A DNA stretch of 5,163 nucleotides from an uncultured Flavobacterium sp. (lineage in GTDB: Bacteria > Bacteroidota > Bacteroidia > Flavobacteriales > Flavobacteriaceae). Positions within the stretch are counted from its first letter, which is position 1. Each line of letters opens with the position of its first letter. This document shows positions 1 to 3,969 of this stretch, piece after piece. The notes beneath the pieces are model-generated. The model saw nothing but the letters and a program-made list of their open reading frames with translations, was not told the DNA's origin and searched no databases. Both the position numbers and the translations under genes were made by a program. The stretch lies in NCBI RefSeq assembly GCF_946479975.1, contig NZ_CAMLIX010000297.1:1-5163 (forward strand), written 5' to 3'.

Positions 1-519
1 AAAAACGGACTTATTGTTACGGGCGATGACGTTACATTATATGCTTTGTTTACAGAACATTTTCAAGAATATGAAGTATTATGGCTGGGCGAAAGAGGAA
101 GAGCTTTTTTCTTTCAAAACGAACCTCCGTATGATGCTCCAAATCAAGAAAGCTGGAGTAGTCAGGGCGGAAGGGTTGATGGTTACGCAGCCTTCAAAGT
201 TGCTAATACAGTAAAAGAACATCATACTATAGGAATGGGATCTTATGCTGTATTTACGGGGACAGATGGAAATGTAAACAAGAAAAATGGTTTTGAAATT
301 CCGAACAGCCCGAATGTGAAATTGGAAAAAATGTGTATAACTCGTTTTGCGGGTTCAGGTAATATTCAGAATGTTATTAATAACACAGGCGGAAGTACAG
401 CAACTGGAACAAAACGTGTGGTATCTTATAATAACGCTAATGGAACACAACCTTTTGATGAGGAATTTGTTTTACCTAATAGTGAATCTTATCCTTTTTA
501 TATAAGTATGGAGAAATAA
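1..519 (+). CDS. C-terminal fragment of a secreted beta-helix, GH55-like carbohydrate-active protein (5' end outside window)
   Basis: The frame is open from base 1 and stops with TAA at 517-519, so 172 residues of a longer protein are visible. The first in-frame ATG (base 46) lies inside conserved-looking sequence and is not a start. The segment has the pattern NGLIVTGDDVTLYALFTEH, then an aromatic run around FFFQNEPPYD and later YAAFKVANTV. I recall this from long secreted bacterial proteins with a right-handed beta-helix related to GH55 glucanases, often annotated as coagulation factor 5/8-type domain proteins or wrongly as adenylyl cyclases. The likely role is binding or cleaving polysaccharide outside the cell. 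That is inferred from family resemblance; no catalytic residue can be assigned in this piece. The end (YPFYISMEK) does not look like a type IX secretion sorting domain. The gene is followed directly by repeats and no clear terminator hairpin. Confidence 0.6.
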   Translation, partial: KNGLIVTGDDVTLYALFTEHFQEYEVLWLGERGRAFFFQNEPPYDAPNQESWSSQGGRVDGYAAFKVANTVKEHHTIGMGSYAVFTGTDGNVNKKNGFEIPNSPNVKLEKMCITRFAGSGNIQNVINNTGGSTATGTKRVVSYNNANGTQPFDEEFVLPNSESYPFYISMEK

Positions 520-535
520 TAAGAAAGATTTTTTT

Positions 536-634
536 GCCACGAATTCACGAATTTTCTTTTTAAATCTTTACTGTTATTTTTTCGAATTACATTAGATGAA
601 GTATTTAAAAAGAAAAATTGAGAATTGTTTAGCT
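536..634. repeat. Palindromic MITE/REP-like repeat, copy 1 (degenerate right arm)
   Basis: This copy begins with the 18-mer gccacgaattcacgaatt (536-553), identical to the start of copy 2 at 690-707. The interior is shared with copy 2 in order: a T-rich block, aaatct, cgaatta, attagat and ttaaaaag. The right arm (614-634) should mirror the left arm but has decayed to something like aaaattgagaattgtttagct. The core is about 11 bases shorter than in copy 2. No coding capacity is evident. It resembles non-autonomous palindromic repeats common between flavobacterial genes; that family assignment is from memory. Confidence 0.7.
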
Positions 635-656
635 TCTGCTTTGTTTGGAACGCAGT

Positions 657-675
657 CAATGGTTTCGACCGTTGG
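657..675. repeat. Small hairpin repeat, copy A
   Basis: caatggt and accgttg can pair around a ttcg tetraloop, with one G-T wobble. The 19 bases match 16 of 19 with the small hairpin at 835-853. It sits 22 bases after palindromic repeat copy 1, while the second hairpin sits 34 bases after copy 2, so it may be part of a larger composite repeat. Confidence 0.5.
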
Positions 676-687
676 GTTGCTAGTTTT

Positions 688-800
688 TAGCCACGAATTC
701 ACGAATTATTTTTTTTCAAATCTATGCTATTATTCATTCGAATTAATTCGAATAATATTAGATAAAGTTTTTAAAAAGAAAATTCGTGAATTCGTGGCTA
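688..800. repeat. Palindromic MITE/REP-like repeat, copy 2 (intact hairpin)
   Basis: Perfect 20-base terminal inverted arms lie at 688-707 (tagccacgaattcacgaatt) and 781-800. The interior is also roughly self-complementary and is centred on a perfect 18-base palindrome at 736-753 (attcgaattaattcgaat). The roughly 113-base element could therefore fold into one long hairpin. There is no transposase or ORF inside, so it would be non-autonomous if mobile. No target-site duplication is obvious at its edges. It is homologous to copy 1 at 536-634. Confidence 0.8.
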
Positions 801-834
801 TTTATTTCGTTTCGACTTTATTTGAGGATATAGC

Positions 835-853
835 CAATGGTTTCAATCATTGG
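835..853. repeat. Small hairpin repeat, copy B
   Basis: ccaatg (834-839) and cattgg (848-853) form an inverted pair around gtttcaat. The 19-base core matches copy A at 657-675 at 16 of 19 positions. The arms stay complementary although several stem bases differ between copies, which would fit selection on pairing or simple descent from one repeat. Confidence 0.5.
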
Positions 854-865
854 AAGGCAATGTAT

Positions 866-901
866 GAAAAACAAAAAGCCGAACATTTCTGTTCGACTTT
901 T
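866..901 (-). terminator. Rho-independent terminator of tRNA-Pro
   Basis: On the minus strand, 901-890 (AAAAGTCGAACA) pairs with 885-874 (TGTTCGGCTTTT) in a 12-bp stem with one G-U wobble, closed by a GAAA tetraloop (889-886). The U-rich tail TGTTTTT follows. The stem starts two bases after the tRNA 3' end, so this is very probably the end of the tRNA-Pro transcript. Confidence 0.8.
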
Positions 902-902
902 G

Positions 903-977
903 TCGGGGTGGCAGGATTCGAACCTGCGGCCTCCTGCTCCCAAAGCAGGCGCGATAACCGGGCTACGCTACACCCCG
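903..977 (-). tRNA. tRNA-Pro (anticodon UGG)
   Basis: Read on the minus strand, a full cloverleaf can be drawn. The acceptor strand CGGGGTG (977-971) pairs with CACCCCG (910-904), and base 903 gives discriminator A. A D-arm carries the GCCCGGTTATC region, the anticodon stem CCTGC/GCAGG encloses the 7-base loop TTTGGGA, and the T-arm is GCAGG-TTCGAAT-CCTGC. The loop gives anticodon TGG, which reads proline codons CCN/CCA. Length is 75 nt and CCA is not encoded. A terminator follows within two bases. The nearest good promoter (1090-1119) lies upstream of a partial copy of this same tRNA, so both would be in one transcript. Confidence 0.97.
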
Positions 978-998
978 TAGCTTAAGCTTAGAAACGTT

Positions 999-1054
999 AC
1001 TGTGGTCTTCCCGCCTTAGAGCGGGACACGATAACCGGGCTACGCTACATCCCG
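999..1054 (-). pseudogene. tRNA-Pro remnant (5' half kept, 3' end lost)
   Basis: Bases 1027-1054 match 950-977 of the intact tRNA-Pro at 26 of 28 positions, including an uninterrupted 21-base identity (1029-1049 with 952-972). This covers the 5' acceptor strand and the D-arm. Next comes a different but well-paired hairpin, TCCCGC-TCTAAG-GCGGGA (1026-1009), in the anticodon position. It cannot form the canonical 5-bp stem with a 7-base loop. After AGACC (about 1008-1004) only a half T-stem-like ACAGT is left, and no matching 3' acceptor strand is present. I read it as a decayed duplicate. The alternative is a structured leader derived from a tRNA. Confidence 0.75.
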
Positions 1055-1089
1055 AAGATGTATTTTGTTGTAGTGCCCGAAAGCGGATG

Positions 1090-1119
1090 CAAAGATATAA
1101 ATTAATTTCATTTACAAAA
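1090..1119 (-). promoter_or_regulatory. Bacteroidota-type promoter for the tRNA-Pro transcript
   Basis: The minus strand carries a -7 box TATCTTTG (1097-1090), matching TAnnTTTG, and a -33 TTTTG (1119-1115), separated by 17 bases. This agrees with the known promoter form in Bacteroides and Flavobacterium. Transcription would start near 1083 and run through the tRNA remnant before reaching tRNA-Pro. Confidence 0.65.
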
Positions 1120-1200
1120 GGAAAAAATGAAAATAAATAAAACTTATTTGAACATAGCTATTTCAGATTTATTTTCGGCGTTATTTTTTATAATAAAGTT

Positions 1201-1208
1201 TACATTTG
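1201..1208 (+). promoter_or_regulatory. Candidate -7 box of the trxB promoter
   Basis: TACATTTG fits the Bacteroidota -7 consensus TAnnTTTG. No convincing TTG -33 element is found 17-23 bases upstream. The predicted start near 1214 would leave a leader of only about 16 bases before the trxB ATG. The box is divergent from the tRNA promoter about 80 bases away. Confidence 0.5.
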
Positions 1209-1229
1209 CATCACAAAAAAACTATTACT

Positions 1230-2177
1230 ATGTCAAATACTATTGAAAAAATTAAATGCCTTATTATAGGTTCTGGTCCTGCAGGTTATACTGCAGCTAT
1301 TTATGCGGCTAGAGCTAATATGAATCCAGTTTTGTACCAAGGAATGCAGCCTGGTGGTCAGTTGACTACAACTAACGAGGTTGAAAACTTTCCAGGTTAT
1401 GTTGATGGAGTTACAGGACCAGAAATGATGGTGCAGCTACAAGAACAAGCAAAACGTTTTGGTGCTGATATCCGTGATGGATGGGCTACAAAAGTTGATT
1501 TTTCTGGAGGTGTTCATAAAGTTTGGATTAACGATTCAATCGAATTGCACTGTGAAACTGTAATTATTTCTACAGGTGCTTCGGCTAAATATTTAGGATT
1601 ACCTTCTGAGCAGCACTACTTAAACATGGGTGGTGGAGTTTCTGCTTGTGCAGTTTGTGACGGATTCTTTTACAGAAACCAAGAAGTTGTGATTGTTGGA
1701 GCTGGAGATTCAGCTTGTGAAGAAGCACATTATTTATCTAAACTTTGTAAAAAAGTTACAATGTTAGTAAGAAGCGAAAGATTCAGAGCTTCTAAAATTA
1801 TGGAAGAACGCGTTCGCAGAACTGAAAATATTGAGATTTTAATGAACCATGATACTATTGAAGTACTTGGTGATAATCAAGTAGTTCATGCTATTAAAGC
1901 ATTAAACAAAACTACTGGAGACGTTATCGAAATTCCTGCAACTGGATTCTTCGTAGCAATTGGTCACAAACCAAATACAGATATTTTTAAAGACTATATT
2001 ACACTTGACGAAACTGGATATATTATTAATACTCCAGGTACATCTAATACAAATGTTGCTGGTGTATTCGTAGCAGGAGATGCTGCAGATCATGTATACC
2101 GTCAAGCAATTACTGCTGCAGGTACAGGTTGTATGGCAGCGCTTGATGCTGAAAGATATTTGGCTTCTAAAGAGTAA
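1230..2177 (+). CDS. trxB: Thioredoxin reductase (NADPH), TrxB
   Basis: This is the flavoenzyme that moves electrons from NADPH through FAD and a redox disulfide to thioredoxin, keeping cytoplasmic thiols reduced. The 315-residue length is normal for the low-molecular-weight bacterial type. The FAD-binding GSGPAG is at residues 14-19 and the catalytic CAVC disulfide at 140-143. The NADPH-binding GAGDSA is at 157-162 with EEA following, VRSERFRAS (180-188) supplies NADPH-phosphate arginines, and the C-terminal FAD motif GVFVAGDAAD is at 278-287. All key residues are present. ATG 1230 gives the usual MSNTIEKIKCLIIG start. An in-frame TTG at 1206 overlaps the -7 box and is rejected. The gene stands alone between divergent tRNA-Pro and the convergent DUF2807 gene, with a strong shared terminator after it. 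No thioredoxin gene is adjacent. Confidence 0.97.
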   Translation: MSNTIEKIKCLIIGSGPAGYTAAIYAARANMNPVLYQGMQPGGQLTTTNEVENFPGYVDGVTGPEMMVQLQEQAKRFGADIRDGWATKVDFSGGVHKVWINDSIELHCETVIISTGASAKYLGLPSEQHYLNMGGGVSACAVCDGFFYRNQEVVIVGAGDSACEEAHYLSKLCKKVTMLVRSERFRASKIMEERVRRTENIEILMNHDTIEVLGDNQVVHAIKALNKTTGDVIEIPATGFFVAIGHKPNTDIFKDYITLDETGYIINTPGTSNTNVAGVFVAGDAADHVYRQAITAAGTGCMAALDAERYLASKE

Positions 2178-2227
2178 TTTTTTAGTTTTCAGTCTCAGTC
2201 TCAGTTTTTCAGTTTACACTAGAAGAT

Positions 2228-2275
2228 TATAAAATAAAAGTGCCAATCGATATCGATTGGCACTTTTATTTTATA
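2228..2275. terminator. Bidirectional rho-independent terminator (perfect 48-bp palindrome)
   Basis: Bases 2228-2275 are perfectly self-complementary around the 2251/2252 centre. The core is GTGCCAATCGAT and its mirror, and the outer parts are A-rich on one side and T-rich on the other. Either strand therefore gives a stable stem followed by CTTTTATTTTAT. The position between the convergent trxB and DUF2807 genes fits termination of both transcripts. Confidence 0.9.
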
Positions 2276-2277
2276 GC

Positions 2278-2307
2278 TGCGACTGCGACTGCGACTGCGA
2301 CTGCGAC
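2278..2307. repeat. Tandem hexanucleotide array, five TGCGAC units
   Basis: Five exact copies of TGCGAC lie in a row (2278-2307), preceded by a partial unit (gc) and followed by tga. A related, shorter array of CAGTCT units lies on the other side of the terminator at 2190-2205. Exact short units like these are prone to slippage, so copy number may vary between strains. Confidence 0.9.
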
Positions 2308-2313
2308 TGAAAA

Positions 2314-3147
2314 CTACTTAATTTTCTTAAGCAGCTTAGCTTCTTCAGAAAAACGAGTCAGTTGTATTGCTGGGTTTCCTAGAAGAGAAATTTCGGCTTT
2401 ATCTCCAATTGCTAGAGAAAGTGTAGTGTCGGCGAAAATAGTTCCAACGGCAAAATTCTCTGCTGTTACGTTGGCATCTTTCAAAGTGAATTTTGTTCCG
2501 GTAAAAACCGAGTTATTATCCAATCTAATAGTTGCTTTTTCGGCGATACCTTCAATGGCAGCACTTGCTCTTTGGTACAAATCACATTTGAATTTTATAG
2601 CAGAAACCAAAGTTTTAACAACCGCATTTTTACTCAATTGTAAAGTTCCTTCTTCAGTTTTAAGGTTTAATTCTGTTCGGGTTTTATCGTCAGCAATTAA
2701 AGAAAATTTCTTTGCATTGACATTCAAAAACAGTTTAGAAAAATCAAGACAATTCATTGTAATATTATCCAATTGCAATTCTTGAATAGCATAGACAATA
2801 GCTTCATTTTTAGTAATTACTTTATTTAAAGATTTAGTATATGTAACCTTAACGGCTAGTTTCTTAAAAATAGTAGATTCTTTGTTAGTATATAATCGAA
2901 GCGTTTTTTCTCTTAAATCCATTCCGATAATATCGTGGAGGTTGTCATCGGCTTCAATCTTGATTTCGTTTTTTTCTCCTTGTTCCAAATAAACTTCCAG
3001 ATTATCATCGACTTCAATGGCGTCAAAACTTCCAACTTCTTTTACCGAAGTCGTTACAACTTTAGAACCTTTGATTTTTTCTCTTTTCTGAGCGAAAGTC
3101 AATGTTGTAACAAATAATAATAGGAGCAGCGCTGTACTTTTTTTCAT
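2314..3147 (-). CDS. DUF2807 (head GIN domain) protein with signal peptide
   Basis: This is a 277-residue exported protein of unknown molecular function. The start is placed at ATG 3147 because it opens a clean type I signal peptide, MKKSTALLLLLFVTTLTFAQ (residues 1-20). The longer reading from 3186 adds 13 residues before this and overlaps the -7 box. The DUF2807 signature lies in residues 41-90 (FDAIEVDDNL, then KIEADDNL). It aligns by eye with the upstream gene product, whose matching piece is TVEADDNL. The rest is a beta-rich solenoid with turns of about 19-20 residues, but turn residues are mostly charged or Asn (for example DDK, SKN, NNS, GDK) instead of the Ser/Gly ladder of its neighbour. 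There is no lipobox, so it is probably soluble in the periplasm or secreted. The two genes look like tandem paralogues that diverged. The gene ends against a repeat that provides its TAG stop. Confidence 0.85.
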   Translation of the reverse strand: MKKSTALLLLLFVTTLTFAQKREKIKGSKVVTTSVKEVGSFDAIEVDDNLEVYLEQGEKNEIKIEADDNLHDIIGMDLREKTLRLYTNKESTIFKKLAVKVTYTKSLNKVITKNEAIVYAIQELQLDNITMNCLDFSKLFLNVNAKKFSLIADDKTRTELNLKTEEGTLQLSKNAVVKTLVSAIKFKCDLYQRASAAIEGIAEKATIRLDNNSVFTGTKFTLKDANVTAENFAVGTIFADTTLSLAIGDKAEISLLGNPAIQLTRFSEEAKLLKKIK

Positions 3148-3168
3148 TAATTCTAGATTTGATTTTGA

Positions 3169-3176
3169 CAAATATA
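3169..3176 (-). promoter_or_regulatory. Candidate -7 box for the distal DUF2807 gene
   Basis: On the minus strand TATATTTG fits TAnnTTTG and sits 21 bases before the ATG at 3147, the same spacing as the trxB -7 box to its ATG. No TTG -33 element is visible at the expected distance, so this is only a candidate for separate expression of the last gene. Confidence 0.4.
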
Positions 3177-3206
3177 AAAAAATCATCCACTTTTGATGAA
3201 TGATTT
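3174..3206 (-). terminator. Possible weak terminator between the two DUF2807 genes
   Basis: On the minus strand TCATC (3199-3195) can pair with GATGA (3187-3183). AAATCAT/ATGATTT is an alternative outer pairing. A run of six to seven T follows. The stem is short and A+T-rich, so it may only attenuate transcription or may be chance. Confidence 0.35.
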
Positions 3207-3231
3207 CTTTTATATTTAACAGTTACTGCTT

Positions 3232-3966
3232 TTAGCTTTTGCTGATACTTCCTCCAGAGCTTGCTTGTTTTTCGATTATTTTTGGAGAACCAGTATAATT
3301 TATATTTCCTCCGCTTGACGCTTTTGCCTTCAAAGTTACTCTTGGATTTACAGAAATCGTTGCGCCGCTCGAAACTTTTGCTTCAACTTCATTTGCCATT
3401 AATTTGTCGGCATCTATACTTCCTCCGCTTGACGCAGAAGAAATAAAGTTTAACGCTTTTCCTTCTATATTAATAGTACCTGCGCTTCCTGCATCTGCAG
3501 CAATTTTATCTGACTCAATAGTTACGTTCATTGATGCTGCGCTCGAAGTTTCTAAAATAATATCTTCTCCTTCAACAACTCCTTTGGTTTCAACAGAAGA
3601 GGCGCTCGAAGCTTCAATTTTATCAATAACCGGCATTTTTACCGTTACTTTTTTCATTGTAATGTTTCGGAAAGAACTGAATTTACATCTAATGACAAGT
3701 GTTCCATTTTCAACCTTAGTTACAATTTCATTTTGAAGATTATCATCGGCTTCAACTGTGATTTCTGTTTTGTCAGATTGTTCGATAACTACATCAATAG
3801 CATTGCTTACTTTAATGTTTTTAAAATCTCCCTGAACAATTCTGTTTTCGGTTGTAACATTTCCACTTCCTTCAATTGTATTCATGTTTAAGTTACATGA
3901 AGAGAACAATAGTGCAGTAATCGTGGCGACTACAAATTTTGTAATATGAATGATTATTTTTATCAT
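3232..3966 (-). CDS. DUF2807 (head GIN domain) lipoprotein
   Basis: A 244-residue predicted lipoprotein. A hydrophobic signal segment (residues 2-22) runs into LFSSC with Cys24 as the lipidated residue. The -3 position is Phe, which is less usual. No acidic surface-export signal follows the Cys, so an inner-leaflet or periplasm-facing location is likelier. Residues 45-95 hold the DUF2807 start (FKNIKVSNAIDVVIEQ, then VEADDNL). From 119 to 241 a seven-residue Ser/Ala/Gly motif recurs seven times with spacing 18-21, ending in three close copies of ASSGGxI. This indicates a beta-solenoid with one small-residue stack. The function of the family is unknown; some members are labelled putative autotransporter adhesins. 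The ATG at 3966 follows the stop of the PspC-like gene by 3 nt, so the two are almost certainly co-transcribed and probably translationally coupled. Confidence 0.9.
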   Translation of the reverse strand: MIKIIIHITKFVVATITALLFSSCNLNMNTIEGSGNVTTENRIVQGDFKNIKVSNAIDVVIEQSDKTEITVEADDNLQNEIVTKVENGTLVIRCKFSSFRNITMKKVTVKMPVIDKIEASSASSVETKGVVEGEDIILETSSAASMNVTIESDKIAADAGSAGTINIEGKALNFISSASSGGSIDADKLMANEVEAKVSSGATISVNPRVTLKAKASSGGNINYTGSPKIIEKQASSGGSISKS

Positions 3967-3969
3967 GGC

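Larger units (their letters stand above)
2183..2316. repeat. Large inverted repeat of hexamer arrays flanking the terminator
   Basis: The left arm 2183-2205 and the reverse complement of the right arm 2294-2316 agree at 21 of 23 positions, with the outer 12 bases (tagttttcagtc) identical. Both arms consist of CAGTC-type hexamers. The left arm carries TCAGTC units and the right arm, read on the minus strand, GCAGTC units. The arms bracket the 48-bp palindrome. The right arm supplies the TAG stop codon of the minus-strand DUF2807 gene (2314-2316), and the left arm starts five bases after the trxB stop. Confidence 0.75.

Noticed and set aside
596..985. A 129-codon plus-strand reading frame across the repeat region and tRNA
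   Set aside because: Its C-terminal part (VAGFEPAASCSQSRRDNRATL) is the antisense translation of tRNA-Pro, a well-known false protein. The rest is translated repeat DNA.
979..988. Palindrome agcttaagct between the tRNA and its remnant
   Set aside because: Ten bases of A+T-rich self-complementarity is easily due to chance, and no site type fits.
1206..1229. Upstream TTG start adding eight residues to TrxB
   Set aside because: The TTG lies within the -7 box, and the ATG at 1230 gives the normal family N-terminus.
2276..2309. Possible CRISPR-like array
   Set aside because: The units are six bases with no spacers, so this is a simple tandem repeat.
2240..2785. Plus-strand frame of 181 codons opposite the DUF2807 gene
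   Set aside because: It starts in the terminator, translates the hexamer array into a TATATA run and is antisense to a clear signal-peptide protein.
3148..3186. Upstream Met extending the distal DUF2807 protein by 13 residues
   Set aside because: It would put residues in front of a perfect signal peptide and overlap the candidate -7 box and terminator.
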